Assembly: GCF_020166395.1 (NCBI RefSeq)
Contig: NZ_JAIQXU010000006.1
Span: 1-64,000, forward strand
DNA from: Deinococcus betulae
GTDB lineage: Bacteria > Deinococcota > Deinococci > Deinococcales > Deinococcaceae
Length of the DNA stretch: 64,000 nucleotides
Direction of reading: 5' to 3'
Below, one piece after another: positions 38,123 through 47,408 of the stretch (position 1 is the first letter of the stretch; every line of letters begins with the position of its first letter). The notes beneath the pieces were generated by a model. That model worked only from the letters and a program-made list of their open reading frames with translations, was not told the DNA's origin and made no database searches. The position numbers and the translations under genes were made by a program.

Positions 38123-38681
38123 GCCCGGCAGTGTAGCGGCGGCAGAGACCAGTCCTGAGCCATTGCCAGCTTTCCTCAATCGGTTTGGCCGACTGCACCT
38201 GCAATAAACTCAGGCCGTCAAGGAGCGGGTGGGCGGGGTCAAGAATGCCCTGCACTGTGAAACTTAGCAGCCAGCGACTTGAGACGCGCCTCATTGGCTC
38301 CAGGGGAAACAGCGGCGTGAGTCATCTGAAGAGACAGGGAAGCAGCATGATGATTCTCACCTCATCAGCTTGAGGACCGAGTTTGGCGCTGGCGTGCCGC
38401 TAAGCAAATTTGCCCCAGCGCCGTTCAGACACTATGAGCGGCGCTGAGTTTTGCTCTGAGATAGAACAGCGTCGTCATTCGGCGTTGAGCCCATCAGGCA
38501 GCACACACCTGGGCGCCCCCCTATGGAACAGGCGGATTCAGGCCAACTCTGGCTAAGTCGCTTTGTCCACGGTTCAATCTGAGAAGATCGGGCAAGAGAA
38601 TCTCAGCCTCTGGGCGCAGCGGTGTAGGCATTGCTGACGAAAACTGCATCAGAGAGGCTGGAACCCCGCAAGACCCGGCAG
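38123..38681. other. Gene-poor gap
   Basis: No convincing gene in 559 bp. A hairpin GGCGCTGG (38385-38392) with CCAGCGCC (38415-38422) is present. On the minus strand, 38294 downward reads a protein-like 40-residue stretch ('[29 protein letters not shown]') without a promoter or continuation, perhaps a remnant. Confidence 0.4.
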
Positions 38682-39620
38682 CTAGGCGTAGCCAAAAGCG
38701 TCGCGCAAGCTCAGGGCGAACACCTGGAAGCTGAGACTGGGGCTGGCATACGCTTCCAGCGCGTCTTGCAAGGCGCTCAGGGCCGCGTCGGCGCGGGCGC
38801 GGGCGTGGGGCGGGGCCACGCGCCAGGCAAAGCGCAGCGCTTCGGGGTGCCAGGTGGGATTCCAGCGCTTTTCCAGACCCTCGGCTTCCTGAAGGGCAGG
38901 CAGCAGCCCCGTGTCCAGCGCCAGCGTGAAGGTGCGGGCGTCTTCCAGAGCAGCGCGCACAGCCTCGGCCACCTCCAGCACGCCGGGACGGCCTGCGGCA
39001 AAAGCCACCAGTTCGGCATCTGGTTCCTGACCGGCCAGGGTCAGGGCGCGTTCCAGCAGGCGGTCAGCCACTGGCGTGACACTCAGGCGGGCGCTGCGGC
39101 TGACGATGGTGGGCAGCACCGCGCGCAGGTCCTCGGCCAGAAAGACGAACAGCGCCCGGTGCGGCGGTTCCTCGACCAGCTTCAGCAGGGCGTTGGCGGC
39201 CTCCTGGCCCAGATGCTCGGCCCCGTCCACAATCACCACGCGGCGGGCAAAGGTGGGGCGCACCTCTAAAAATTCAAAGACATGGGTGTCATATTCGCGC
39301 GCCTTGTCGCGGCCCGAGAGCACTGCACCAATCGGAATCAGTTTGCGCCGCGCCGCCTTGCCGGCAGCAGTGGTGGCGCGCGGCTCGACCAGCAGCGTGT
39401 CGGGGTGGCCCCCAGCGGCCAGGGCGCGGCACGACGCGCAGGCGCCGCAGGCCTCGCCCGCCATGCCTTTCGTGCCGCTGCAGTTGTGCTGGGCGGCGAT
39501 GGCCCAGGCCAGGGCGCGTTTGCCCACGCGCGCTGGGCCAGTCAGCAGCAGGGCGTTGCCGCCAAAGGGGAGGGTCTGTTCCAGCAGGGCGCTGTGCAGC
39601 CCAGCGGCCGGAGCGCTCAC
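38682..39620 (-). CDS. holB: DNA polymerase III delta' subunit
   Basis: Part of the clamp loader that places the beta sliding clamp on DNA. 312 residues. The P-loop-like '[14 protein letters not shown]' keeps the Lys but has Arg in place of the usual Ser/Thr, as fits the non-hydrolysing delta' subunit. A zinc knuckle (C47, C58, C61, C64) follows, then '[26 protein letters not shown]' and the sensor-like '[10 protein letters not shown]'. GTG start overlaps the upstream stop (GTGA), so it is coupled to the phosphoesterase gene. Confidence 0.92.
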   Translation of the reverse strand: MSAPAAGLHSALLEQTLPFGGNALLLTGPARVGKRALAWAIAAQHNCSGTKGMAGEACGACASCRALAAGGHPDTLLVEPRATTAAGKAARRKLIPIGAVLSGRDKAREYDTHVFEFLEVRPTFARRVVIVDGAEHLGQEAANALLKLVEEPPHRALFVFLAEDLRAVLPTIVSRSARLSVTPVADRLLERALTLAGQEPDAELVAFAAGRPGVLEVAEAVRAALEDARTFTLALDTGLLPALQEAEGLEKRWNPTWHPEALRFAWRVAPPHARARADAALSALQDALEAYASPSLSFQVFALSLRDAFGYA

Positions 39621-40369
39621 TTCCCGATGGCCAGACGCGCTGCCAGCACCTGCGGCAGGCCCGCTTCCAGGGCGGCTTCCTGCGCGCGCTCAATGTCGTA
39701 GTTCACGCGAAAGACCTCAAAGTGCGCCCGTGAGGAATCGTAGACGGCGTAACTGGCCTGTGGGTTGCCGTCGCGCGGCTGGCCTACGCTGCCGGGGTTG
39801 AGGATGACGCGCGTGCTGGGCGGCACCATGTAGCTGCCGCCGTCCTGAAAGTGCTGCACCTTGATCCAGTCGCCCACCGGAGAATTCAGGGTGGCGTAGA
39901 CGGCCGGGTTGTGGGTGTGGCCCACAAAGCCCAGCCGGCCCTGCCACTGGGTAAAGGCCTCGCGGGCCGCCGGCACCGAGTCGGTGTAGTCATCCAGGCT
40001 GCTGGGGGTGCCGTGGCGGTAGCGCGCGCCGACATCGGGGTCGTCAATGCCGTCGCGCCACAGCCGCACCCACTCGATATCCCGCTCGGACAGGCGCGCC
40101 AGCTGCCAGCGCAGGGCCATGGAGACCACGCTGTCCTTGGCTTCCTTGCGGCCCCCGGCGTACTGGAGCAACATATCGTCGTGGTTGCCCAGGATGCACA
40201 CGGCGTCGAGGTCGCGCAGGGCGTCCAGCACCTCGCGCGGGTGAGGCCCGTACCCCAGCGCGTCGCCCAGGCTGATGACCTGATCGTAGCGGCGCCCGGC
40301 CGCATCGGCCATCACCGCCTGCAGCGCGGTGTGGTTGGCATGAATATCAGACAGCAACAGCAGCCGCAC
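39617..40369 (-). CDS. Calcineurin-like metallophosphoesterase
   Basis: A 250-residue phosphoesterase (YfcE/PrpE-like). The metal motifs are '[12 protein letters not shown]', '[14 protein letters not shown]', '[12 protein letters not shown]', 'GFVGHTHNP' and '[14 protein letters not shown]'. The family acts on phosphodiesters, phosphoproteins or dinucleoside polyphosphates, and the exact substrate is not evident. It is first in a two-gene unit with holB. The association may reflect only shared transcription. Confidence 0.9.
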   Translation of the reverse strand: MRLLLLSDIHANHTALQAVMADAAGRRYDQVISLGDALGYGPHPREVLDALRDLDAVCILGNHDDMLLQYAGGRKEAKDSVVSMALRWQLARLSERDIEWVRLWRDGIDDPDVGARYRHGTPSSLDDYTDSVPAAREAFTQWQGRLGFVGHTHNPAVYATLNSPVGDWIKVQHFQDGGSYMVPPSTRVILNPGSVGQPRDGNPQASYAVYDSSRAHFEVFRVNYDIERAQEAALEAGLPQVLAARLAIGK

Positions 40370-40585
40370 CGCCCCATAGTACCGCGCCAGACGCCGATTC
40401 GGTGAGCTGGATTTCTGAACCGGGTCGCTCTAGAGCCTTCTGCAGGACCCTTCCACTTTATGAGGCGGCGTCGGGCTGTTCGCTTGCCTGGTGACGGCCT
40501 GGAACACAGAACCCGTGACCCGAGGTGGCCCCTGAGTTCTGGGCCCGCATGGCCTGGCAAGATTGGACCTTCAATGCGTGGGCCT

Positions 40586-41656
40586 TCAGGGCCAGATGGT
40601 GACGCGCCTGGCCTGCGGGTCTAACCGCGCCTGGGCGCCCAGGGGCAGGGTCAGCTGCGGACTGGTGTGCCCGAACTCCAGGCCAGCGACCACTGGCAGT
40701 TCCGGGCGGTCAGCTTCGGCCAGCACGCGCCTCACCCAGCCGTGCAGTTCAGCCGTCATCTCGGGGGTGTAGCCGCGTGGGCGGGCCAGCAGCAGCCCGG
40801 CAGCCCCGGCCAGAATGCCCTGGGCGGCGTAGTTGCGCAGCCAGTAGCCCACCTGATGCGGCGGGGGCACATCCTCGCTGGTTTCCAGAGCCAGCACAGC
40901 GCCGCGCCACAGCGCTGGCGACGGCCAGCCCGGCGTGCCGTTGAGCATGTCCAGCACCTCCAGGCAGCCGCCCATCAGGTGACCCTGGGCGGGGACGTCC
41001 CCCTGAAGCCAGGTCCAGCCCTCTGTGGGAGAAGCCGGCGTGAACGTGCGCGGCACCTCCTGGGCCACCTCGTCGCGCCAGTCGGGCCCGCCGGCGGTCC
41101 ATTCCGGGGCCGGCTCCAGGTCAAAGGGGGCCGGCTCGTCTATCAGCGCCCGGCGCAGGCCCCGGACGGTAAAGGGGTGCAGGCCGCCGTTCTCGGCCAG
41201 GTCGGTCAGCAGGGCCGGGCCGTGGTAGGCCATGACACCCGCGCGCAGAAACTGGGTCAGGGTGACGGTGCTGTCGCTGAAGCCCAAGAAGGCCTTGGGG
41301 TGCGCCCGCAGAAGGTCAGGGTCCAGGTGGGGCAGCAGCCGCACGCTGTCATCGCCGCCGATCACGCTGACCATGCCGTGAATGTCCCCCTGCGTCAGCG
41401 CCCAGTGCAGGTCGTCGGCGCGGGCCTGAGGGTGGGCCGCCAGGTAGTCGGGGCCGCGCAGAGCGTTTGGCGCGGGCACCACCTCCCAGCCAAAGGCGCC
41501 CGCCACCTGACGCACGCCCGCGCGGTAGCGGTGCATGACCTCGGTCACAAAGCCGCTGGACAGGCTTAGGGCCGCCACCCGCGAGCCGGGCCCCAGGCGC
41601 GGTGGCCGCACGAAGCTGGGCGGAGTCGTGGAGCCGGCTGAAGCGTCCGTCGTCAT
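40586..41656 (-). CDS. S66 family LD-carboxypeptidase
   Basis: Releases the terminal D-amino acid from tetrapeptides of peptidoglycan, or in the MccF subgroup cleaves peptide-nucleotide antibiotics. The nucleophile Ser is in 'AFLGFSDSTVTL', the Glu in 'VLALETSEDVPP', and the His in 'EFGHTSPQLTLPLG'. From the ATG at 41656 there are 356 residues, near the 340-350 of MccF-like members. TAGCCT lies 7 nt upstream. The longer frame to 41722 is not favoured. No signal peptide, so it acts in the cytoplasm on recycled wall peptides. Confidence 0.88.
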   Translation of the reverse strand: MTTDASAGSTTPPSFVRPPRLGPGSRVAALSLSSGFVTEVMHRYRAGVRQVAGAFGWEVVPAPNALRGPDYLAAHPQARADDLHWALTQGDIHGMVSVIGGDDSVRLLPHLDPDLLRAHPKAFLGFSDSTVTLTQFLRAGVMAYHGPALLTDLAENGGLHPFTVRGLRRALIDEPAPFDLEPAPEWTAGGPDWRDEVAQEVPRTFTPASPTEGWTWLQGDVPAQGHLMGGCLEVLDMLNGTPGWPSPALWRGAVLALETSEDVPPPHQVGYWLRNYAAQGILAGAAGLLLARPRGYTPEMTAELHGWVRRVLAEADRPELPVVAGLEFGHTSPQLTLPLGAQARLDPQARRVTIWP

Positions 41657-42113
41657 GTCCGGCAGGCTAGCCCGGCGGAACTGCGCCGGCATGGCGCACA
41701 TGGCCCAGCGTCTCTGGGTCATCTGGCCTGCCCCTGCCGCCTTGAGTCAGGACCGCCTTTTGAGTGCGACAGGTTGGTGCTGGGGACAGGACCCACTGAA
41801 AGGGGACGAGTGTGCTTCTTCCACCGTCACCGCCCGTTGCTGCTCTCCGCTTTTCTTAGCCCCGCCAGCCACTCAGGGACTGCGGTGAGTCTGGGGCCAA
41901 AGCACGCAGACAGACCCGCCTGGCCATGCAAGGAACGCGAGCAGAGCACCGCTGCACGACCCCACATGAAGGCGCCCGGAGCCTCCGCCCCAGTCAGCAC
42001 AAAACGCGGTGAACCCTTCTTCAGCGAACTCTTGCCCGGCGTACCCATCAATTTTCAAGACTGGCGCGGTCACAGTGACGCATGTTCGTTCGTCCCCAAC
42101 CCCAGGAGGTTCC
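41657..42113. other. Gene-free gap before the SDR gene
   Basis: Nothing recognisable in about 450 bp beyond the promoter of the divergent carboxypeptidase gene and the AGGAGG before 42114. The promoter of the SDR gene must lie here, but no clear -35/-10 pair stands out. Confidence 0.4.
42104..42110 (+). promoter_or_regulatory. Strong Shine-Dalgarno (AGGAGG) before the SDR gene
   Basis: CAGGAGG with about 5 nt to the ATG at 42114. It decides the start inside a longer open frame beginning at 42009. Strong sites of this kind occur in this window only from about 42 to 47 kb. Confidence 0.75.
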
Positions 42114-43016
42114 ATGACCAAAGACGACCCCAGCCAGACCCCCGAAACGGCTCCCGCCACCGCCATGCCCGAGCAGCTGCCGGCCGAGACGCAGGCGCAG
42201 CAGCCCGGCCGGGAAGCCGACATGAGCCTGGCCCCGGTGGTCATCCGCGAGGGGTATCAGGGCAGTGGCCGCCTGAAGGGCAAGGTGGCCCTAATTACTG
42301 GCGGCGACAGCGGCATTGGCCGCGCAGTGGCCGTTCACTTCGCCCGTGAGGGCGCCGATGTGGCCATCGTGTACCTGGACGAAACAGAAGACGCCCGCGC
42401 CACCCTGGCCATGATTGAGGCCGAGGGCCGTCAGGGGCTGCTGCTGGCCGGCGATGTGGGCGACCCTGACTTTTGCCAGGACGCGGTGAACCGCACGGTG
42501 GGCACGCTGGGCGGCCTGCATGTGCTGGTCAACAATGCCGCCGAACAGCATCCGCAAGACAGCATCGCGGACATCACACCCGAGCAGCTGCTGGGCACCT
42601 TCCGCACCAACATCTTTTCGATGTTCTATCTGGTGCAGGCAGCGCTGCCGCACCTGAAAGAAGGCAGCAGCATTGTCAACACGACCAGCGTAACGGCCTA
42701 CCGGGGCAGCCCCAAACTGCTGGACTACGCCAGTACCAAGGGCGCCATCGTGGCCTTTACCCGCAGCCTCAGCGGCAGCCTGGCCGAGCAAAAGATTCGC
42801 GTGAACGCCGTGGCGCCGGGTCCCATCTGGACGCCGCTGATTCCCAGCACTTTCGACGCCAAGAAGGTGGGTGAGTTTGGTCAGGACGTGCCGCTGGGCC
42901 GCGCTGGGCAGCCCGCCGAGGTGGCCCCGGCATTTGTGTTTCTGGCCAGCGACGACAGCAGCTACATCACAGGCCAGGTGATTCATCCCAACGGCGGAGA
43001 AATCATCAACGGCTGA
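42114..43016 (+). CDS. SDR family oxidoreductase with hydrophilic N-terminal extension
   Basis: A 300-residue NAD(P)-dependent short-chain dehydrogenase of the YghA/GsiB-associated 'general stress' type. The Rossmann motif 'TGGDSGIGRA' (62-71) follows about 50 residues of Pro/Ala/Gln-rich extension. 'NNAAEQ', the catalytic Ser in 'NTTSVTAYRG', 'YASTKGA' (Tyr-xxx-Lys) and the C-terminal 'SYITGQVIHPNGGEI' complete the set. The substrate is unknown. The YciF-like gene starts 33 bp later, so the two are probably one transcript, as in stress regulons elsewhere. Confidence 0.9.
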   Translation: MTKDDPSQTPETAPATAMPEQLPAETQAQQPGREADMSLAPVVIREGYQGSGRLKGKVALITGGDSGIGRAVAVHFAREGADVAIVYLDETEDARATLAMIEAEGRQGLLLAGDVGDPDFCQDAVNRTVGTLGGLHVLVNNAAEQHPQDSIADITPEQLLGTFRTNIFSMFYLVQAALPHLKEGSSIVNTTSVTAYRGSPKLLDYASTKGAIVAFTRSLSGSLAEQKIRVNAVAPGPIWTPLIPSTFDAKKVGEFGQDVPLGRAGQPAEVAPAFVFLASDDSSYITGQVIHPNGGEIING

Positions 43017-43049
43017 ACTCCTCTCATCTCCCATCTCCAAGGAGTCATC

Positions 43050-43544
43050 ATGACCACCCTGAAAAATCTGCAGGACCTGTACGTTGAGCAGCTCCGTGAC
43101 CTCTACTCCGCCGAGACGCAGCTGGTTGAGGCGCTGCCCAAGATGGCGGCCGCCGCCAACGACGCCCTACTTCGGCAGGGGTTTCTCAAGCACCTGGCCC
43201 AGACCCAGCAGCAGGTGCAGCGCCTGGACACCATCTTTGCCGACCTGGGCCAGACCCCCGGCGGCCACACCTGCAAGGCCATGCAGGGTCTGATTGCCGA
43301 AGGCGCCGAAATGATCGCCCAGGACGCTGCGCCTGCCGTCAAGGACGCTGGCCTGATTGCCTGCGCCCAGCGCGTCGAACACTACGAAATCGCCGGATAC
43401 GGCACCGTGGCCCGCTATGCCCAGGTGCTGGGCCATCAGCAGCATCTGGAAGTGCTGCGCGTGACCGAGACCGAAGAAAAGGCCACCGACAGCGACCTAA
43501 CCGCGCTGGCCGGAACGATTAATCAGGCGGCCGCGCAGGCCTGA
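43050..43544 (+). CDS. YciE/YciF-type ferritin-like protein (DUF892)
   Basis: A 164-residue four-helix bundle. It opens 'LQDLYVEQLRDLYSAETQLVEALPKMA' with the ferritin-like Glu positions. 'QRVEHYEIAGYGTVARYAQVLG' holds the ExxH-type second metal motif. YciE/F proteins are stress-induced, and binding of a di-iron site is inferred. AAGGAG precedes the ATG. A hairpin terminator follows at 43558. Confidence 0.9.
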   Translation: MTTLKNLQDLYVEQLRDLYSAETQLVEALPKMAAAANDALLRQGFLKHLAQTQQQVQRLDTIFADLGQTPGGHTCKAMQGLIAEGAEMIAQDAAPAVKDAGLIACAQRVEHYEIAGYGTVARYAQVLGHQQHLEVLRVTETEEKATDSDLTALAGTINQAAAQA

Positions 43545-43557
43545 CAGCGGCACCCAG

Positions 43558-43590
43558 AGCGGCCAATGGGCTTCTCCTTTGGCCGCTTCT
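43558..43590 (+). terminator. Terminator after the SDR-YciF unit
   Basis: AGCGGCCAA (43558-43566) with TTGGCCGCT (43579-43587), 12-nt loop, tail TCT. The T-run is short but the position right after the stop is apt. Confidence 0.65.
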
Positions 43591-43670
43591 CAGGCAAAGG
43601 GAGTGAGACTCCATCACAGACAGCGTCAGATGTGGGCATGAGGGGCGCCTCTTGCCCCAAGGTGGAGGGA

Positions 43671-43704
43671 GCCGCCCTGAAAGGTTTGTCAGGGCGGCTG
43701 TTTT
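43671..43704 (+). terminator. Second terminator-like hairpin
   Basis: GCCGCCCTGA (43671-43680) with TCAGGGCGGC (43689-43698), 8-nt loop, tail TGTTTT. A smaller hairpin GGGGC/GCCCC (43642-43658) lies just upstream. No gene ends here, so this may be a backup terminator or the end of an unrecognised small RNA of about 100 nt. Confidence 0.5.
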
Positions 43705-43880
43705 CGGAGTGATGCAGAAGGCCTGCCCTACTGGAGATGGTGCCCCCAGGCCAAGGAGCAGGGCGGCCGCATCAACGGGAAGCCGCTCTGAAGCCTCAGC
43801 TCATCTGCCTTCAGGGGCAGCGGTTCAGAGTAGAGAACACCTTGACCCGCCCACACGTGGCGGCCGTGAGGAGGCCACCT

Positions 43881-44084
43881 ATGAACGAGATTACCCAGGG
43901 CATGCCTATTTTCTGCGCCGACGGCATTCAGCACGGCACGGTGGTCGAGATTGACCGCGACTACATTCGGATGCGGCTGCCCAACGACACCCGCGACCAC
44001 TTTGTTCCGCTCGACACGGTGGCCCGCGTGGAAGACGCTGTTCACCTGAAGCTCAACCACCACGATCTGCTCGCCACCCTGTAA
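43881..44084 (+). CDS. DUF2171/PRC-barrel-like small protein
   Basis: 67 residues, preceded by GAGGAGG. The pattern 'MPIFCADGIQHGTVVEIDRDYIRMRLP...DHFVPLDTVARVEDAVHLKLNHHD' matches the DUF2171 family, a PRC-barrel-like beta fold common in stress and envelope proteins. Function unknown. The strong ribosome-binding site and its neighbours suggest a stress-related role. The 336-bp gap before it holds the hairpins described above. Confidence 0.75.
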   Translation: MNEITQGMPIFCADGIQHGTVVEIDRDYIRMRLPNDTRDHFVPLDTVARVEDAVHLKLNHHDLLATL

Positions 44085-44193
44085 ACCAGAGGGCGCGTCC
44101 CGAGGCGCTGCTATGAGCATACCTACCCTGACGGGGCCCCTCTTCTAGCGGTCCCGCTTTTTTCTGCCACTGACAGCGTGCGCGCAGATGCCC

Positions 44194-44199
44194 TAGCCT
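44194..44199 (+). promoter_or_regulatory. -10 hexamer TAGCCT, leaderless start
   Basis: TAGCCT ends 7 nt before the ATG at 44207. A T6 run at about 44157-44162 precedes it and may end the upstream transcript. Confidence 0.5.
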
Positions 44200-44206
44200 G
44201 CTGTCT

Positions 44207-44779
44207 ATGCTGACCGCTGGCGCCTACCGCGAACAGGTCTGGGATGAACTGGCCCGCAGACGTGCCTGCGCCTATCCCCTCCCGCCGCATGGGCACTGTC
44301 CCAACTTTACCCACGCCCGCAAGGCCGCCGTGCAGCTCCTGGCGCACCCCCAGGTCGCGGCCCTGCACACCCTGATCGTGGGGCCAGAACGCGCACTGTA
44401 TCCGCTGCGGAGCCTGGCCCTCAAGGCCGGCAAGACCCTGTATGTCCCCCACCAGAAAAAAGAAGGCTGGTACTGGACACTCTCGGACCCGGCGGGGGCG
44501 CGCCTGAGCGCCATGCCCACCCAAGGTGAACCCACACTGAAACCTGGGGGGGCCCAGGCCGCCGTCCTAGCCTGTGTGGCGGCAGACCCGTCTGGCGCGC
44601 GGCTGGGGAAAGGGTTTGGCTGGGGAGCACGGGGACTGCGCCTGAACCTGCCTGAATACACCCTGGCCCACCCGCTGATGCTGCCGGACCAGTTGCCCTG
44701 CCCGCCCGACTCGCGGGTGACGCTGATTGGCACGGCGGGCGGGGTGCTCGTCTGCCCGGCCGAAACTTCAGGGCTCTGA
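44207..44779 (+). CDS. 5-formyltetrahydrofolate cyclo-ligase-like protein
   Basis: 190 residues. The start 'YREQVWDELARRRACAYPLPPHGHCPNFTHARKAAVQLLAHP' and 'ERALYPLRSLALKAGKTLYVP' follow the divergent MTHFSD-like branch of the cyclo-ligase family. The glycine-rich 'RLGKGFGWGARGLRL' stands where the ATP-binding GxGxGYYD motif would be. The altered motif leaves room for a different substrate or loss of activity. Short gap to the DinB gene. Confidence 0.72.
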   Translation: MLTAGAYREQVWDELARRRACAYPLPPHGHCPNFTHARKAAVQLLAHPQVAALHTLIVGPERALYPLRSLALKAGKTLYVPHQKKEGWYWTLSDPAGARLSAMPTQGEPTLKPGGAQAAVLACVAADPSGARLGKGFGWGARGLRLNLPEYTLAHPLMLPDQLPCPPDSRVTLIGTAGGVLVCPAETSGL

Positions 44780-44796
44780 GGCGCGTACCATGCGGT

Positions 44797-45399
44797 ATGA
44801 GCCGACGCCCCAGCGCCTACGTGCCCGCCCTTGTTACGGTTGCCACGGTGGGGGTGGCCGCTGGCGCCGCCTACCTGGCCCGCACCCGCAAGAAAGAGGT
44901 CACAGGCCTAGTGGTGAGCCGGGTGCTGGAACGTCCCGTGTCCCGCAGTTCATACAGCGACCTGGGCCAGAGTCTGGAACGTGCCGGCACCTTCCTGACC
45001 GGCCGGGCCGAGCGGGCCGCCGACACCCCGGCCAACCGCGAGGTGCTGGGCCACATCCTTGGCATTGAGCGCTGGGGCCAGGGGCGCCTGCGGGCCGCAC
45101 TGGGGGCAAAGGCCGACCTGGACGGCAGTTACCACAGCCACCGCCCGCCGCAGGACACGCCGCTGCGCGAGCTGCAGCAGCTGGTCACCACCACCCGCGC
45201 CGCCACCGTGGACCTGACCCGGCGCCTGCACCGCACCCCGCCCGACGACGCCCTGACCATTCCCCACAACCAGTTTGGCCCCATGACGCCCAAAGCCTGG
45301 CTGCGCTACCTGATCCAGCACGCTGACTTAGAGAGCCGGCGGCTGCGCGGCGGCGTGGCGACACCAGAGGCCGCCCCCACCAGTGCAGCAAAACTGTAA
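44797..45399 (+). CDS. DinB-fold protein with N-terminal membrane anchor
   Basis: 200 residues. A single hydrophobic helix (about 8-28, 'YVPALVTVATVGVAAGAAYLA') is followed by a basic stop-transfer RTRKK. The rest is a DinB/YfiT-like four-helix bundle with candidate metal histidines in 'LGHILGIERWG' and 'YLIQHADLESRRL'. DinB proteins are often thiol-dependent transferases. Membrane anchoring is unusual for them. TACCAT stands 5 nt before the ATG. Confidence 0.78.
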   Translation: MSRRPSAYVPALVTVATVGVAAGAAYLARTRKKEVTGLVVSRVLERPVSRSSYSDLGQSLERAGTFLTGRAERAADTPANREVLGHILGIERWGQGRLRAALGAKADLDGSYHSHRPPQDTPLRELQQLVTTTRAATVDLTRRLHRTPPDDALTIPHNQFGPMTPKAWLRYLIQHADLESRRLRGGVATPEAAPTSAAKL

Positions 45400-45426
45400 G
45401 ACCTCACCCTCTACCCTGAGGGAGCC

Positions 45427-46503
45427 ATGAGTGTCCTCAACAGCGTCCTAACCGCCATTGTGAAAGACGGAGCCAGCGACATCCACCTGCGGACCGGCAG
45501 CGCCCCGGCTGGGCGCGTAAATGGCCTGATTAAGCGCTACGGCGACACCCGCCTGGGACCAGACCACGTGGAGGCCTTTGCCCGCGAGATGATGTCGCCC
45601 CCCATGTGGGACGACTTTACCCAGCGGCGCGAAGCCGACTTTGCGTACGGGATTCCGGGGCTGGCGCGCTTTCGCGTGAATGCCTACTGGCAACGCGGCA
45701 CCATCGGCCTGATTATGCGGGTCATTGAGGACAAGGCCATTCCCAACTTTCAGCAGCTGGGGCTACCCATCGAGACCTTTGAGCAGCTCGCCCAGCACGA
45801 GCGCGGCCTGATTCTGGTCACTGGCCCCACCGGCAGCGGCAAGACGACCACCCTGGCCAGCCTGCTCGACCACATCAACGACACGCAGCCCGTCAATATC
45901 GTGACCCTGGAAGACCCCATTGAGGTGCTGCACAAGGACAAGACGGCCATGATCAGCCAGCGCGAACTGGGCATGGACACCCTAACCTTTGCCAACGGCC
46001 TGCGCGCCTCTATGCGTCAGGACCCCGACGTGATCCTGATTGGCGAGATGCGCGACAAGGAAACGGTGGAAGCGGCTTTGAGCGCGGCGCAAACCGGCCA
46101 CCTGGTGTTTTCCACGCTGCACACGCAGGACGCGGTGCGGACCGTTAACCGCATCATCGATTTTTTCGCCCCGCACGAGCGCGACCAGATTCGTCAGGGG
46201 CTGTCCGAGAGCATCGTGGGCATCATCAGCCAGCGCCTGCTGCCCAAAGCCGGGGGCGGGCGCGTGCTGGGCCTGGAAATCCTGCTGGGCACGCCCACCG
46301 TGCGCGAGTGCATCAAAGACCCCGAACGCACCGAGGAAATCAAGCAGGCGCTGCAGGAAGGCGGGTCGCGCGGCATGCACACCTTTGACCAGCACCTCGC
46401 CAGTCTGGTGCAAAGCGGCCAGATGACCGAGGAAGACGCTCTGGCCAGCGCCACCAGCGCCCACGAACTGAAGATCATGATGATGCGCGCCCAGTACGCC
46501 TGA
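45427..46503 (+). CDS. pilT: Type IV pilus retraction ATPase PilT
   Basis: A hexameric ATPase that depolymerises type IV pili, powering twitching and DNA uptake. 358 residues: an N-terminal PAS-like part with 'GASDIHLRTG', Walker A GPTGSGKT (133-140), Asp box 'VTLEDPIEVLH', Walker B 'VILIGEMRD', His box 'GHLVFSTLHTQDAVRT', and the C-terminal 'SAHELKIMMMRA'. GAGGGA just before the ATG acts as the ribosome-binding site. No pilus genes are adjacent. DNA uptake in deinococci relies on such systems. Confidence 0.95.
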   Translation: MSVLNSVLTAIVKDGASDIHLRTGSAPAGRVNGLIKRYGDTRLGPDHVEAFAREMMSPPMWDDFTQRREADFAYGIPGLARFRVNAYWQRGTIGLIMRVIEDKAIPNFQQLGLPIETFEQLAQHERGLILVTGPTGSGKTTTLASLLDHINDTQPVNIVTLEDPIEVLHKDKTAMISQRELGMDTLTFANGLRASMRQDPDVILIGEMRDKETVEAALSAAQTGHLVFSTLHTQDAVRTVNRIIDFFAPHERDQIRQGLSESIVGIISQRLLPKAGGGRVLGLEILLGTPTVRECIKDPERTEEIKQALQEGGSRGMHTFDQHLASLVQSGQMTEEDALASATSAHELKIMMMRAQYA

Positions 46504-46612
46504 GCCGGCGTTCGGGCGGACGAGCAAAGCGGCGCGGCTGAACGAGCAGGTGGAAGACAGGGCCAGGACGCAGGTACCCCTCCTGTGCATGCAGCCAAGG
46601 GACAAAGATGGG

Positions 46613-46642
46613 AGAGCGGCCAAGACGCGGGCCGCTCTTTTT
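46613..46642 (+). terminator. Terminator after pilT
   Basis: AGAGCGGCC (46613-46621) with GGCCGCTCT (46630-46638), 8-nt loop, then five T. It lies 110 bp after the pilT stop, in the 337-bp gap before the next gene. Confidence 0.85.
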
Positions 46643-46840
46643 CATGGCCGTTGTAGACCTGCGCCACAAAACGCTGAGGCTCTGTTGGGACGGGCTTCAT
46701 AGGGTAGGCGGGGGTACGTTCTGGGCCGGGGGGGTGCGCTTTGCTGGGGACAGTTGTTCACCGCTGCGGCCTGCTGGGCGCACGCCGGGGCCGTCTGCTC
46801 CGTTGTCCCTGACCCTTGCGTCCTGACTGGGAGGTTCCCC

Positions 46841-47032
46841 ATGAAACTGCACAATATCCTGTATCTGCTAGGCTTTGGTTCAATCGCGCTGAGTGCGTCG
46901 CAGTATTTCCAGAGCGACGCTTCGAGCAAGGAGCGCGACGGCCTGTTCGTGGGACACTGGGCGCCCACGTTCTTCATCCTGGGCAAGATTATTGAGGACA
47001 AGAGCCGCCTCAACCGCTCTTTGACCGAGTAA
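46841..47032 (+). CDS. Small hydrophobic hypothetical protein
   Basis: 63 residues from the ATG at 46841, which follows GGGAGG. One N-terminal hydrophobic stretch ('ILYLLGFGSIALSAS') and a second around 'WAPTFFILGKII' indicate a membrane-associated peptide. The longer frame to 46754 is unlikely. Family not recognised. A terminator follows at once, so it is a single-gene transcript. Confidence 0.7.
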   Translation: MKLHNILYLLGFGSIALSASQYFQSDASSKERDGLFVGHWAPTFFILGKIIEDKSRLNRSLTE

Positions 47033-47048
47033 CCGTCTGGAAAATAAG

Positions 47049-47086
47049 CGCGCCGGGGCTGCAAGGCTGCCGGCGCGTTTGCCTTT
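47049..47086 (+). terminator. Terminator after the small hydrophobic protein
   Basis: CGCGCCGG (47049-47056) with CCGGCGCG (47070-47077), 13-nt loop, tail TTTGCCTTT. Confidence 0.75.
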
Positions 47087-47100
47087 CAAGGAGGTGGGCC

Positions 47101-47394
47101 ATGCCCGACGCCTGGAGCAAGAAAGATGAGCGGCAATACGAGCACATTAAAGACAGCGCCCTGGAACGCGGCGAGAGCGAGGACCGCGCCGAGGAGTTCG
47201 CCGCCCGCACCGTCAACAAGCACCGGCGGGAGGAGGGACGCACCCCCAACACCCGCACCCAGGGCACCGGCAACCCCCACACAGCCCTGGCGGACCTGAG
47301 CCGCGACGAACTGTACAACCGCGCCAAGGAAAAAGACGTGCCGGGCCGCAGCCGCATGAGCAAAGCCGAGCTGGTCGCCGCACTGGGCGGCTGA
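47101..47394 (+). CDS. Small basic protein with C-terminal Rho-N/SAP-like motif
   Basis: 97 residues, often labelled 'plasmid stabilisation protein' in databases without functional proof. It is highly charged. The C-terminal 'LSRDELYNRAKEKDVPGRSRMSKAELVAAL' is a Rho-N/SAP-like helix-extended-helix that binds nucleic acid. AAGGAGG lies 7 nt before the ATG, so translation should be strong. It may be a DNA- or RNA-associated stress protein. No partner gene for a toxin-antitoxin pair is visible. Confidence 0.75.
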   Translation: MPDAWSKKDERQYEHIKDSALERGESEDRAEEFAARTVNKHRREEGRTPNTRTQGTGNPHTALADLSRDELYNRAKEKDVPGRSRMSKAELVAALGG

Positions 47395-47408
47395 ATTGGG
47401 CGGCTGAC

